NCBI GenBank assembly: GCA_029964075.1
Contig: CM057140.1
Location: 3,180,643 to 3,244,642 of the forward strand
Length of the DNA stretch: 64,000 nucleotides
Reading direction: 5' to 3'
Source: Patiria pectinifera
Taxonomy: Eukaryota; Echinodermata; Asteroidea; Valvatida; Asterinidae
A program made the position numbers and the translations under genes. The notes beneath the pieces are model-generated. The model was not told the origin of the DNA. It searched no databases and was given only the letters and a program-made list of their open reading frames with translations. Below are positions 37,601 through 52,600 of this stretch, one piece after another (the stretch's first letter is position 1; every line of letters begins with the position of its first letter).

Positions 37601-40600
37601 GATCTGTCACAAATGGAAGAGTTTTAGAAAGGGATATTTAGTCCGAATTTCAGCCAAGGAAATTAATTCTGGTTCAAATAAGAGCATTTTCAAACTTCAC
37701 TTTCAAACTCGAAAACTTTACTACACGAGAATAAAGAAATGTCTCCACAGGGATACAAATTTCAGCATGTGCGGTAAAACAAGAATTGTTGTACTTGCTT
37801 TAAAACAAAACAAAGTCGTGTTTATACATTGTAAAATCACATCTCATCTGCATTAATATATATCTTATTTTACTTCGCTGGCCTTTTTAATTGTTCCCAA
37901 GTTTAATATTTTTAATATACATACAGTACCTAAAATCACGTTCATTGATGTGGCGTTTGTATCAAAGTTTGTTCTTTTAATAATTTTGCACACAAAAATC
38001 ATCAAATATTGATTTGCACATGCATGCAATGGGCTCCGTGCGCAAGTACCCCCTCAACGGTAAGAAAGGGAGAGTTGGGGGAGACCACACGGAGAGATAT
38101 TCGAACGCATTGTTGACAACGCCTGATGCTCAGGCGAAGACGCTATGGTTTCGTGCACGTGCAGAATAATTTGTCGGGCGCAATAAGCGTGGGACAAGTA
38201 AGCACACCGGTGTGTCCCACTCATTAGGCTCACACAAAAGGTCAAATATCGCCCTCTCTAGTTCGCGCACGGAGCCCATTAGAATACTGCATAAGCTTAT
38301 TTTCAAAAATCGCGTACTCTACCAAGGGCTACTGACCTACAATAGTGACAAACAGGGGCAGCATTAGCGTGAACACCTTGTCGCTGAAGAATTCTCTCCA
38401 CTCTGTGCAGAGGTTGGCAGGGAGGGACGGGTGGCCGGCGGGACTGCCCAGCAAGGTCACAGCAGAGGTCAGAAGGTCAAAGGTCACGCAGAGGAACGCG
38501 GTGAGGAGGGTGGAGGGCAGGGCGTGGTCTATACTCTTGCTGCAGGTCTGCGATGGGATGAAAGAGAATTAACCTGTTAGCACCTGTAGTACAGTGTAAT
38601 ATATTGTAATACATTGTATTTATTCCACTGAGCTCAATATAAAAATCAGGATCGCTCGTTGGCCATTCCGAGCAGTGCAAACAACGAAGCCACACACTGG
38701 TTCCCCATCCCTCCATTCGAATGTGGGAAGGAAACCAGCCCCATGAACTCCCGTTTTTTCCAAATCCTATATAAAAAGATCCTATGCTGTCTGTCGGATG
38801 TTTGTCTATCTGATGTCTGTCTGATGTCTGTCTGTCTGATGTCAGTGTGTCACGTATTTTTTGTAAAAAGCCCAAGGAGTGTGCGGAAACACAAAATGCA
38901 AGAGTTTATGGAAAGACCTAGTTATATCTTATAGCTCCATGGTTGAATATACATGTACATATGCTCTGATTTCACTGTCCTCTGAAGTTGCGGTTGGCAC
39001 GTGAAAAAAAATGATTTATTTGTATCGTTTTGCTTTTTGGGCAAATCTGGGTTTCTTTTCAGACTTTGAATAGTTAAATATTACATTATCTCTGTGAAAA
39101 CACTCAAAAAACGTAACACTATTACACAAAACATAACGTTGATTTTGAAAAAGGTGGAAAAATGGCCTCACCAAGGGGCAAGTTCGGGCAAGAACTATTT
39201 CGCCCGAACTTGTCTAGTCGATGAGCTATTGCACTTCTGACAGGGCCTCACCTGTATCCAGGCTACGATAGAGCAGAGTATAAAGTCCCACGTCGAATCA
39301 CTCAGCGCCGTGGGTAATCTCTCCACGGCTAGTCTGACCAACTGCATCATCTTGATATTGATGAAGACGTCGTCAAAAACAACCGTCTCGCGAAAGTTAC
39401 TGTCAACAAAAAACAACAATATTCCGTTACCTGTAGTGAAAAAAAATATATTATATTTCCATTTATTTCAGAGTATGAATTCACATTTTGTTTGGTGCTT
39501 CAGCTTGATTTCTGCTGTACCACCAAATACAGGGCGAGTCAAGAAAACGAAACCCAAATGTCGGGACCACTGTTTAAGTGAAGTTCTGCATGTAGCACTT
39601 TCAAAATCTAGGATAAGAAAGCCCAATTGATAAGCTTTCTTTTAGTACAAGAATCATTCAAATCACTCATGTACTTTTTCGTTTTGCTGAATGAACACTG
39701 TGGACAGAACTTTGAAACGATGGTTGTGTTTAAAATTCCGCTACTTGAAAATTACATGAGTGATTTGAATGATTCTTGTACTTTTAACGTTACAGTTACA
39801 TTTTTTTAATATAATGTTATAGTAACAGTTTATTTTTTAATCTTGTATTAAGCGCCTTGAGCGTCTTTTTTTAGACGGATTTTGGCGCTATATAAATGTT
39901 CACTATTATTATTATTACTAAAACAAAGCTTATGAATTGGGCTTTCATATCCTAGATTTTGAAAGTGCTACATGCAGGACCTTTACTAAAACAATGGTCC
40001 CAACATTTGGGTTTCATTTTTTATTACTCACCCTGTATTTCAGAGTAGTAAACTCTACAAAAGGATTGAACTTTACCATCCGAAGAGGAATCTGTCTGGA
40101 TACTCCTCCCGCCACTTCACGAGTTGCTGGATGCAGCTGGCCACAATGTCCCCCTGGCTCCCAGCATCGAAGCTGTCTTGTTTGACAATGGCTGCGACTA
40201 TCGACATGCTTCCAAGACCGCCTGTGAAGGAGGGAGAAAAGGTGGTCTTAAGGATCACTTACAACTCCTCCAATATTTATGAGCCAAACATTCTTCTTTC
40301 ATTGGTCGATGTAGCTTGTTAGTAACAAACGTTGACATTGTCTATTGCTCCTACATATTTTGACCGATTTCAACCAAACTTTGCCAAAAGTGTCAGCAGC
40401 CCAGCCCCAACATGTCACGTGACTAAACTGGGGTCAAAGGTCATCTCAGGGTCACTGGGGCCAAAACCTAAAAAAAATTTAGCACGAATTCGTTGGCCCG
40501 CAGCTTCCGAGATATTTCCCATTAAGCTTGTTGTTTTATCATCAATATTTCAAAAACTAGAAAAGTTGAGGTTCAGATTTGCGCAGTGTTTTGATATGCA

Positions 40601-43600
40601 TATTGCTAAATCAAGATTTTGATGAGTGCACTGGTAGTTGGCACCTAAGACTGGTAACCGCATGTATTCACTTCAACACTAGAGGGTCTGGGTTGTGCAC
40701 AAAGCCATGGGGGTCACTTTACCGTCAATATGGGCCACCATCTCTCCTTCGGAGGACACCAACTTGGCCGTGTTGATCTCTAACAGCTCAAGAGTCTGGT
40801 TCCGGCCCAGGTAAGGTAGAAGTGCTTCCAAGGTGTGAATTGAGGGTAACGTCAAGACCGCAAACCTGGTGATTTTCAAATGTGAGGGAAACTAACGAAT
40901 TAGTGTACAAATATTGACGACATGTACTTTGAGCGGTGAAGTAAAACTAGCCTCCCGAGGTGATCCGTGGAGCGTACTGGTTTACCGAGGCAAAACCGAG
41001 GGAAAATAGAATGCTCCATGGATCACCGAGGGAGGCTAGTTTTACTACACCAAGAGATAAAGCAGTCAATATTTGCGGAAACACCATGTGCGAATAATTT
41101 CTCAACTAAGAGCATGGTTCTGAAAAGAACCAGAGGTATAAACTCGACGTTCCGGTGTTTCCGCAAACCTTTCATTATTTAGTATCTCCACCATGCAAAG
41201 CCTCAAATCTTACCAGTCAATATTTGTTTTATAACGCATCACCCACAGATTCTGCTTGATCTGAAGAGATAACTGATTAATTCAACGAAAATCCAATTAA
41301 ACTTAAACTCTATTTCAATAGGACATTGATAGTTGAAAATTTATTTCCATTTTTCCAAACTACCCTTTCATGAAATGTTTGAACCCTACTCTGTAGAATG
41401 TGGGAACAATACGTGCAAGGCCCACACACATGCACACCCACCTTCGGTTGCTACGTTGGTTGCTATGTGTATAGTACTTTTTCAGTGGTTTAAAGGGAAT
41501 GTACAACATTTGCTTTTGCTGCAATTTTCAGTAATAAATGGATTTGGAGGATTAGTATGTTATAGCAAATATTGTTACACTGACTTGTTTCACTTTTTGG
41601 GTTCGTAGATGCTGGAAAAACCAAGAAAACCAATCACATTTTCTAGTCTGGTTCCCTGACCCCACTTACGATGAGACAGAGCAATGTGTAGACTTTGGGG
41701 AATCGCAAGATCAGAGAATCAGTCTAGCAGGCTTGTAGTCTTCACATGTGTGTAATCAATTGCAAAGAAAATGCAGACGAACTAAATATGAAAATTTAGG
41801 AGCACGTTTTGAAAAAAAGCCAGTTTTCTCCAACGCTGGCCGGCCGACCGTTGGAAAAATACGGTTTTCTTGAAAATGTCAGCACACCAGGAGCCACGAT
41901 TTTACAGGATGCTTTAGACTGTCAATCCCTAACAATTCAGTAAGGTATTTCGTGATAATTTGATCATTTCATTTTTTTGATGTTTGCAAATGTTGTATCT
42001 TCCCTTTAATAGTTTTTCTGATCATTGTATAGTCTTTTTGACTGTGCACAGAAAGATAATAAAAATTACGAATGCCATGTGACTGGCTCTCAGCCAATCA
42101 AAATACAGAATCTGTGGGTGAGGTGTTTCAATATACCGTAATTTTCGGAATATAAGCCGCGGCTTATACGTTGAATTTGCCCATGAAAATGTTTACTGCG
42201 GCTTATACACAGGGCGGCTTATACGCCGAGCCTTGAAGAATAAAAATAAGATTCACATGTGTATTTAATGTACTGGTACAAGAAGAGATGTGTTGCTGAA
42301 ATGAATTATAAATTAAGAAAGTCATTAACAAACCGAAACCACGTCTCACGTAAAGGTACCGAGCGGTAAAAAGTATGGTGATGAAAGCTGTCTTTGACAC
42401 TTGCGACCAGCCGTACGTGATACTGGTACAGTGCAGCAGCGATATGCAGCATGTTTTCCCCCCAGCGGACCACACCATTTGTGGTAACAAAGGGGTGTTC
42501 TTTCTTGGGAACAATAATTACCAATATTTCCGCTGTTTAAAAAATAAGAAAAAAGACGACTAAAATTTGTATGGCGTTCGAAACATTTTTCTATTACATA
42601 ATCAGTTGTTCAACGTTGCAATATATTTTGTTTTCTTGAAATGTATTCAAGAAACGATGTAAAACTCAAAAGAGGGACTAAATCACCCCTTACAAAATTA
42701 ATGGATCTGTCTATTAAAATGTCCGCTTCGTTTTGACTATTTCCGAAGAAAGTTACGATCGAAACTTGAATAAGTGGATAAGTTTTGAGGTAAAAACGGT
42801 CCTGTTTATTCTTAGGACAAAACAAATCAGCATCTGTTGCCACAAAGCAAGATTTGTAGCGCCTAGCTCTATGAGTCAGACAACACACGGTGGGTTTCAT
42901 ACTTTCTCACGTGCTGTGGGAAAATGTTGTCTTTCACCGGCGTGCGTGGCGCAGGCTGCCTTGCTATGACGGGGCAACCGGCAGCAGTTCCCGGTGTTTA
43001 TTTCTCATCAATTCCCATATTTGTTTGTAAAAGTATCGATGTAAATGATTTGATATAACTTTTGTGGCCCTTTTAATAGCTTCTGTAGTGAAAATGGAAC
43101 TGGTTCAGAGCATTTTGACTAGAATTTGGAGGCCTTACAAAATTGAAACCGCTGCGGTCGGTGCGGCTTATACGCCGGTGCGGCTTATACGCCGACTTCA
43201 AATCTTAATTTGCAGATTTTTGCGTGCTGCGGCTTATACGCCGCGCGGCTTATATTCCGAAAATTACGGTACAAACAAAAAAATGGTTTGAGGTTTGAAA
43301 GTTGATACTATTTGCGCGTACGATGATTTTTTTTTCATAATTAACCAAGCGGCCATTTTGTAATCTTGTGTAATTTCTTGTGAGAATTCCATCTCAATTT
43401 GCTGTAGGAGCACGCAAGTTTATTCAAAAATGCCTGTGCCCTAGATGCGTATTATACATGACACACCTTCCTATTTCCAAAAGAACTTACCGGTCAGAGC
43501 CCTGCGCCATATTTAGTAGGTCTAGTTCCCCTTGCTTTCCCTGGTACCTCGCGTAGCAGCTCAGTAGGTAAAACAAGGAGGAAGACCACAGGTTACCAGC

Positions 43601-46600
43601 TATCAGGGACCTGTCCAAAATGAAATAAAAAGGGGTGTATTTCACAATCGCAGAGTTCAGTAACTAAATTTCTCCAGCTGATGGCCACGTAATAGAAGTT
43701 TTTAGTGGTCCGAAACTAAAAAGATGATACAGTGCACAGACCAAATGAAGCAACAGAAATTCTGCTCTCTAAAAACATCATATTTAAGTCATAATTAGTA
43801 AAACGGTACTTTTCCCTTTTTTTTAAGGGCAATTCCACAAATATCAAAATGAAAATGTTAAAACTTAAAAAAATCCAAATGCTGCACATGACATGTGTAT
43901 TTCATTTTCAAGCTTGCAACCTGTATTTTATTGAGAAATGGTTTGTTTCCAGCAACGTTCGACAATTCAGTTGTTATTTTTAACTGAAAAATTAAATAAT
44001 AAGTACAAACAAAATCAATTTATCTGAGTACGTCTGACAGCACGGTGTTTCGAGCCAATTTCTAATACAGGGCAATTCCACGATTACTCACGTCACATTT
44101 TTGATGTGCTTTTGAGTTTCCTTGGGCTGTAATTATCTTACTGAAAATGTTTAATAACTGTTATCCCCATGGTAGATAGAGTAGACCTAGACCTACCTAA
44201 GCACCAAAGATGACATCCAGAAAAATGTGTTATGTATGATAAACAAGATGCACAAAATCGGTTACTCACGTTACGAAAATGTAACGTGAGTAACCGTGGA
44301 ATTGCCCACAGCAAAAAAGTTGGATGAATAAGTTCTTCTTTAAATCATTGTAGAAACTGATAAGTTTTATCACTTTTCCTTACACAGTCATGAATTGTAC
44401 AATATGCACATGTGCGTCCTTCACCGTGTCGTGAAACTGCCCTTATCCCAAAATAATCAGGCATAAAGATTTTACAAGATACTCACATTTCTAGCGTCTC
44501 GTACACCAGCCGTTTCCAGTCATCGTGAGACAGGCCCTTCCAGATGCCTTCAAGGGTTGCATTAATAACCATGGCAACCTCCGGACAATATGAAGGCATT
44601 TCAGCACTAAAGGTCTGTCGTGGAATCTGAATGCACATAAATTACAAGCTATAATTAACGGCATATCAGGATCATTCACTTTTCATGAATTCTGTTCGTT
44701 TCCAAAAATAACACCACTCAAAATCCAAAGAATGTTCAAAACCTAACCTGTTGAAGTTTCAGCTCAGTGGATATAACATTTTTTTAAAGAAAACAGTGAA
44801 AACCATGCAGAAACTTTTGATCAAGAAACACGATTTCCTCAATAGCACTCTTTTTTTTTTTTTTTTGCCTTATGGAAAAACAAAATTTTAAGATCACATA
44901 ATGATTAAAAGTGAAACAAGTTAATAATTCCCCTTGTGATCTATTTGATAATATGATGATTAATAATATTGAAAGCTATATCCTCTCTGAATGTTTAAAT
45001 AACAATCTGCCCTCACAGGTACCCATTCACTCTGTGGTAGGGATAAGCAATTAGGATAAAACCTCTTGCCTATGGACACAGCCAGGTTTGCTGAATAAGC
45101 GCTCACCTGATTGGTCACAGCGTCGATGCCCATGGTTCCCTTACACCACTGCAGTGCATACAACATTCTCCTCAGCACTGGTGCGATGACATCATATCTC
45201 CACGGCAACTGCGCCATGGCAACGCATCCTTCAAACTCATCTCTGTTCTGTTCGGCCCCCTCCTCCGCTTCCAGCAGAGGTTTGTCCTCGACATCGGGGC
45301 TGCTTGTCATTTCTAACGGTCGGAGGAGGGTGGCGGCAAAAACGGAATAGACGAGCCCTGTTGGCATGGTAACGGGGTCAAGTGGGGTCATGTCCGGGAG
45401 CTCCGTGATTGTCAGGGTCTCGTCGAAAAATGAGGAAATCATCCACTGAAATGAAACAAGTCAAAATTAGCGCTGGTCAGTGACTCTGTTTAGAACTGTT
45501 ACTTATGTTTCAGACTAGCGTTCCAGAGTTATGTTGAACAAAATTATTTCCAAGATTTGAATTAAAGCTATAGTCCATCATTTGCAGCCATCCGAAAAAG
45601 TAGCTGGCGCATTATTGTTGAAAAACATACTTGGTTGAAAGATAGTAAGTGGACTAAACTCCCTGTGAAATTAATCTTTCGGGCAAGCTATCATTTTGAA
45701 GTAATCAACGAAAGAAGGCCTTTCCAACAGGCGCGCGCGGTTGCTATAATTCGTCGGATCAGTGCGCGACATCGGGTATAGCTGCAATTCAAAACAATTC
45801 AAAACATGATTCAGCAACTTTTGATTTGAAATTGAGATCCTAGAATGCTGTTTTTCTCGGAATGTACAGCTGAAGCTGAGCTGAAACTTCATCAGGTCAG
45901 TTGTTCAGTATCCTTCGTTAGATTTTGAACACTTTTGTTGCTTCAAACGAACAAAATGCACAAATTACAAATGATGGACTATATCTTTAAGTTCAACATT
46001 TGAAACGGGAGCAACTTCATGCAAAATGTTTTTTTCCTGAACTGAACAATTGTTATCATATCACCACAAGTCTTCAAAAGTCTTCTAGCCACAAGTCACA
46101 AGTACATCAATTAAAAGGCATTAGTTAGTCAGTGTTTGATCTCTGTCAATTGTGACTGACTTGTGATTGACTTGTGACTGACTTGTGATTGACTTGTGAC
46201 TGACTTGTGACTGACTTGTGACTGACTTGTGATTGACTTGTAATTGACTTGTGATTGACTTGTGATTGACTTGTGACTGACTTGTGACTGACTTGTGCCT
46301 GACTTGTGACTGACTTGTGACTGACTTGTGACTGACTTGTGCCTGACTTGTGCTTGACTTGTGACTGACTTGCAAATGCCTTGTGACTTGACTAGTGATT
46401 GACTTGTGATTTGACTTGTGATTGACTTGTGCCCGACTTAAGATTGACTTTTGAGTGGCTTGATTACATCTAGACTGATAATCCCAGCTCCTTTCCAATG
46501 CCATACCTGGTTGGGCATATCCATGTTTCTCTCCCACTCTGCCTCTGATGGCATCAAGAGCGTCAGGAAGCTCTCCTCGATGCTTGGAGCATCAGGGTCC

Positions 46601-49600
46601 AGGCAGGGTGGAAGGCTGGACGATATGAGGTCAATCAGGGTCACGGCTGGCTTCGCTAATAACTCAATGCTGTGGTCAACAAAATTAGTCAAAACACAAT
46701 GATCAAAATGTGTCAAGCAGCTGATTTCAAGAAGCTTTATGCAATACCCTTGTGCCCCTTTAGGCCCCCCACAAAAGTCTCCAGTTTCTGGTATGCGCGC
46801 GCGTCGCCGTAGCCATGCGCGTCGGTAAAATGGAAAAAAAAAATTTTCAATTTTCAAAAATTCTCAAAACCGCCATACTCACTGGTTTGACTGGAATCCT
46901 GCTGTTGCACAATTTTAACGCGTTTTTAGATAGGGTTATGATCGAGAATAAGATTTACGTGGCCTCTCTGGACTCCCATATATTTGCACTAAGTTTAGTC
47001 GGGCACCATTTGCAGTCATCAGCTGACATATGAAGCAAAAAAGTCAGGTAAAAAAAAAGAAGCCGCGTCGCCGCACCACTTTTTGGGCAAGCTGCATACC
47101 AGAAACCGGAGACTTATATTTTTTGGCCTTATGGCGTATTAGTTGCATAACGCAGTCACGCTGTGTGATATTTCAGTTATGACACATTTCATGAAAGATT
47201 CATAGTGACAAGTCTGCGACTGCAACAAATTATGGGGAAAGTTCCGCTAAAAAAATTAAGGCAAAACTTGCACAATTAGTTAAGGTGGCCTTAGTTGTAG
47301 CTTAACGAAGTTGTGGCGTAGCGACTGAAAATAAACTATTTAACCAGCAAACCATGATCGTCTTGAAGCTCGTTAATTGCACAACTTATCAAAGTTGACA
47401 CAAGACGCTCACAGATTCGGGTTTGAGGTAAATGCATTGCTAATTTGTTTGTGACAGAACTTTTAGAGTTGCCGCAGGCTTCAAAAGAAAACAGGATAAA
47501 GAGTTATTCAAAATGGCAGGCGGAGGTCATTCAACGACTGCTTCGTGACCAAATAAAATCTTATACAAAACAGGCGGCGAAAATACTGTCATTATCTACA
47601 TGTACATCCAAAATGCTTAGATTTTCTAAAACGTTCGGCAACAACACCAAGAAATCGATCTTTATTTATTGTGCAGCTACGTGATAAATTAGTTGCACGA
47701 GTCCTACGCCCGCCCGCCGTGTTTCGAGAAATCAGCTTCGGATCCTACATATTAGTTTTTATGTGTATTAAACAGTGCATTTTAATATCAGCTCTTCATT
47801 CGCTTCGTAAGGTTAGACAGCGCCCTCTACCCTCATGCACAGAGGCAATTACCCAACGGTCTTACCTGTGTATGTCATGCGGACCCTGCTTCAGGCTGGC
47901 TATGATCCAAGCAGCCGCTTTACACAGGAACCCATCATCCTTCAGGAACCCCCCTGTTTGCCGGATGAGTGACTCCGCCCCTTTGGTCCACGCCGAGAGG
48001 ATTTTCTGCTGGACAGAATCTGAAAAGATTTTTAAAAAAGGCTTCACTTTTTTATACAATCATAACTTGGGAAACACTGAAAAAGTTCAAAGACAGCAGA
48101 AACTCACGCACCATTTTGCCAACACAAATGAACAGAGTTCCTGAACCTTCAGGACAATATAATCCGTGACTTTTCCACGACTAAATTATAAAAGCCATGA
48201 CCTAGTTCATCAATATGCAGATCAAGACTGGAAAACTTGTTCTGTCAAAAGTGCTTTAAGCACAAAATTTGAAATCAAAATGCTTGTATAGGTGAAAATT
48301 GTCGCATTTTGTCGCATTTGCAGATTTCCGATGCTAAATTATAAATATACAAAGTTTAAAACGACCTAGTAGTTCATCAAAATGCAGATCAAAACTGTAA
48401 ACCTTCTTCCGTCAAAAGTGCTTAAGCAGAAAATTTGAAATCGCTTATGTAAGCCATATTTGTTGCATTTTGTCGCATTTGCAGATTTCCGTTGCTAAAT
48501 TATGAATACACAAAGGTTTAAAATTTAAATAAACTGGTCCTCACAAAATTCCATGACTTTTCATGACTTTTCCCATGACATCTGTCATTTTTACAAATTT
48601 CAATGACTTTCGGACCTTGAAATTGAAAAGAAAATTCCATGACATTTCTAGGGTTTTTCCAGGCTGCGGGAACCATTCATGACGTAAGCCCGGCCCCCCC
48701 CCCCCCCACATTAGCAACACCCCCGACTTGTCTCGCAAACGGAGCTCTCGTGAGTCGTCACAGAGCGCTACCAATTGTTCATTCACGGAGCCATTTTTTG
48801 CACCTACCTGGGAAGTTTGTAGCCTCTTTGCAGCCGAGTTGGAACAGAGCCAAAAGAAGATCCTCAGCCGACGATATCAGAAGACAACCCTGACAGCCAA
48901 TGAGAAATGAGATGAGACTTCAAACTTTGAACGGAGAAACAGCAGCTATTTCAAAAACACATTAGGGGTCCACCACAAGTCCTCCAGTCCCAAGTCAACT
49001 CACGAGCTATTCAAATGAACTATGACAAAAGCATTCCTTTGTGATTGTTCAGCCACTGTTACTTGAGACAAAGACTTGCGATTGATTCACCAAGACAAAA
49101 AAACAACTGAAAAGGCATAGAAGGTGTACCTTGACGGCACTGAAGAAGTTGGTGGCCACATCACAGATGAAGCTGATGCAGCCGTGAACTCTCTGCTCAT
49201 TGCCTTCAACTTTGACCTTTGACCTCAGCAGTGTGTCGGTGAACTTGCCCAGGATCTGCTCGGCGTAGCCGGAGTCAACAGTAGGCTCTGCATTGAAAAT
49301 ATGTCGTAAAAAAATCTGATGCTAGTTTTCCAGTTGCCAATGGCAAGAAATAGCTTTCATGAACAGCTGTTGCAAAGAATAGAGTTTGAATGCAATGGTC
49401 TAACGGTTACCGTATTTGACTCATGTGCGATGGTATGTGGGTTTGAATCCTACCAGGAACATGGTGTTTGTGCCCTTGGGCAAGACACTTAACTACAATT
49501 GCCTCTCTCCACGATGGAGTATGAATGGGTACCTGTGAGGGTAGAGGACCAAATGTGTGATATCGGCTGCTGTGTGGTCTCATGGCCTGATGAACGGGGG

Positions 49601-52600
49601 AATAATTGTAAAGCGTTTTGAGATTGTTGATACGATGCAAAGCGCTGTATAAGCATTACAATTTACATATATTTCTGTAAGAGTTCCCGTTATTGTGCAG
49701 TCCCACTCATTAATTTCCGGGTTACGGCATGAATCCACGTATGTATTTAAACAAGTGACTAGCGACTTGGACTCAACCTTTCGTGACTCAGAAATTGCAA
49801 CTGGACTTGACACTAGTCACGACTCTGACTCAAATGAAGGAACTCAGGACTCAGATATTGGCTGGTTACTTGGACTCAGACTCAAACCAAGTGACTCGTG
49901 ACTCAACTCAGACTCAAAATAAGTGACTCTGGATTCTGACTCGACTCAAATACCTTGTGACTCGGACATGGACTCAACCCCTTGACTCAAAACTCGGGCT
50001 AAAACTCAAACAAAGTGTCTTGTGACTCAACTCAGACTCAAAATAAGTGACTCAGGATTCTGAATCAACCCAAGTAACTTAGTGACTCGAACTAAGACTC
50101 AACACCCTGACTCAAAACTCAGACTCAAAGAAGTGACTCTTGACACAGCTCAGACTCAATATAAGTGACTCAGGATTCTTTCTCGACCCAAATAACCTGT
50201 AACTCAGACTTAGACTCAACCCCTTGACTCACAACTAAGACTAAAACTCAAACAGAGCGACTCCTGACTCAACTCAGACTCAAAATATAGTGACTCGGGA
50301 TTCCGACTCGACCCAAATAACTTGTGACTCAAACTTCACCCACCTTCCTCCACCTCAACAGAAAGTCCCAAGTTGATCAGATCCCAGCTCTGTGACACCG
50401 AACCCTCTGTTATGCCACCCAGGGCCTGGGAGCATAGCGTATCGGTCAACGCCAACAATTTCTGGCCAAATACCGCCGATTTGAGCCATGCCCTGACGCA
50501 GGCACTGTGAGAGGAATCCAAGATCTGAACAAGGAAAACAAAGATTCAGTTTTAATATTTGAATTTTGGCATTCATGGACATAATTTTATAAGCAGTGTA
50601 AAGTCAGTGCTGAGTGAGGGTTTGTGAAAAATTAAGTCACAAGCTTGCGAGATAGACCAGGCTCTATTTTATGAAGCAAGTAAGCAGAAAAAAAAAAACG
50701 CTTAGCAAATTTATATGTGGAGCCAAAATCAGCTGGGGACCCGTGAGGAGCATATAACATCACATGACATTTTAGCTGGTAACCTGATTTTGCTAAGCAG
50801 ATATATTCAGCGTTTAGCAAAATTCTGTGCTCCAAGAAATTGTGCCCTGAGAACAAGGCATCTTGCTTACTGGTGCTGGGGATAGCAATTCTTTTAACCA
50901 TTTCAGTGGGGAAAAAAGTGGCAAAGAAACTCAACAAGTCACAAATTCCAAATTTTAATCGAGGAAAAAAAGGAGTGATTTCAGAGGGAAAATTGAAATG
51001 TCTCTCACCTTTCGTATCAGAAGGTACAGCGTCTGCGGCTGATTGGTGCTTTGACAGAAGGCGTCCAGGATGGACTCCCTTTCCTCGCCGTTGCAGCAGC
51101 CGAACGCAGCCGCGACGATGTTCACCACATGAGGCAGGACCTCCTCTGTGGAGATCAGAACCTCATCTTCGTCACGGTACCTCGCTTCCTCCGCCTGCAC
51201 CCATGGCAACAGAACCTCTTCAAAGCACCTCCAGATGATTTTAGACGAGTCCTTTTCAGTGATGATATCGGGAGACTGTGATTCTGTATTCACAAAGTCG
51301 CCTTCTTCACCTGTCTCTAAATTTTCCTCTTCTTCGGGTTCTGATTTTTCATCTGTAGTAGTTCTGCTCTCTCCCATCACCTGTTCCCCTGTTTCTTCGA
51401 TCCCTTCTTCTGATCTCTGCAAATTATCTTCCTCTTTTCCGTTCCCGCTCAACAGCTCTTCAAAAACTTCAACCAGTTGGAAAGAATCCAGAAGCCGGAC
51501 CATAAACTTCAGGTGTGACAGCGAACTGCTACGAGCGAGCCTGTGGCTCTCCTTCACGAGTTTACGGACAAGGAGGATTAGCTCCGGATGTCTCGTGGAA
51601 ACTACTGAGGACTTGGCCTCTGCCTCTAACAGAACAGGAAACCCATCCTCTGAGAAAGACACGCTACGCTTCTGCATCCTTTTGACCCTCAGCGACTTCT
51701 CCGGAAATTGGAGCTGGGCGAGAAGGACTGCCATCTTTTCCAGGGATCTGCTTGGACTTTCCCTTCCTACTGCCAGGCTGACCTCCTCGGTGCAAATACC
51801 GTCAAGACTTGTCCAGAACATTTTGAGGGCGTCCCTGACAGATGGGGTTTTGTCGAGCTGTTTGCACAGGTGGGTTAGTAGTTTGGAGGTCTGGAGATAG
51901 AGGGACGTGGTTGCTAGGTGACTGCCATCGTCAGTTATCGACTGGCCAAGGAGAGGCATCAACTGTGAGAATGATCAAACAAACTTGATTAACTCTTGGA
52001 TGATTTGTAATGGACTTGTGGGGATTGTGAGGACTTGTGAAGATTTCTTAGGGTTTGTGAGGACTTGTGACAACTTGTGTGGACACGTGAAGCCTTGTAA
52101 GGACTTGTGAGTACTCGTGAGGGCTTGTGAAGACTTGTCAAAACTTGTAAGATCATGTGAAGAATTCCAAGTACTAGTGAGTACTTGTGAGCACTGGGTA
52201 TTTTGAGGACTTTCAAGGTCTTGTTATGGACCTGTGATGACTTGTGAGGGCTTATGAGGGCTTGTGAGTACTTGTGAGTACTTGTGAGTACTTGTGAGGA
52301 CTTGTGAGGGCTTGTGAGGACTTGTGAGGGCTTGTGAGGGCTTGTGAGGACTTGTGAGGGCTTGTGAGGGCTTGTGAGGGCTTGTGAGAGCTTGTCAAGT
52401 CTTGTGAGGACCTGTAAGAAAGTGTATAAAAGTCTATGAAGACGTGTGAGGACTTGTAAGGACCTGTAAGGGTTAGTGAGGACTTGTGAGGACATGCATG
52501 GACGTGTGAGGATTTGTGATGACACATGAGGACTTGTGCAAACTTGTGAGGACTTGTCACAGACTTGTCACGGATTTGACTACGACACCGTTTACAACTA

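Noticed and set aside
51148-51900. Plus-strand 250-codon open frame
   Set aside because: It is the antisense of LTN1 exon 10, which has exon-like splice sites and matches listerin; the plus frame is Ser-rich by codon mirroring.
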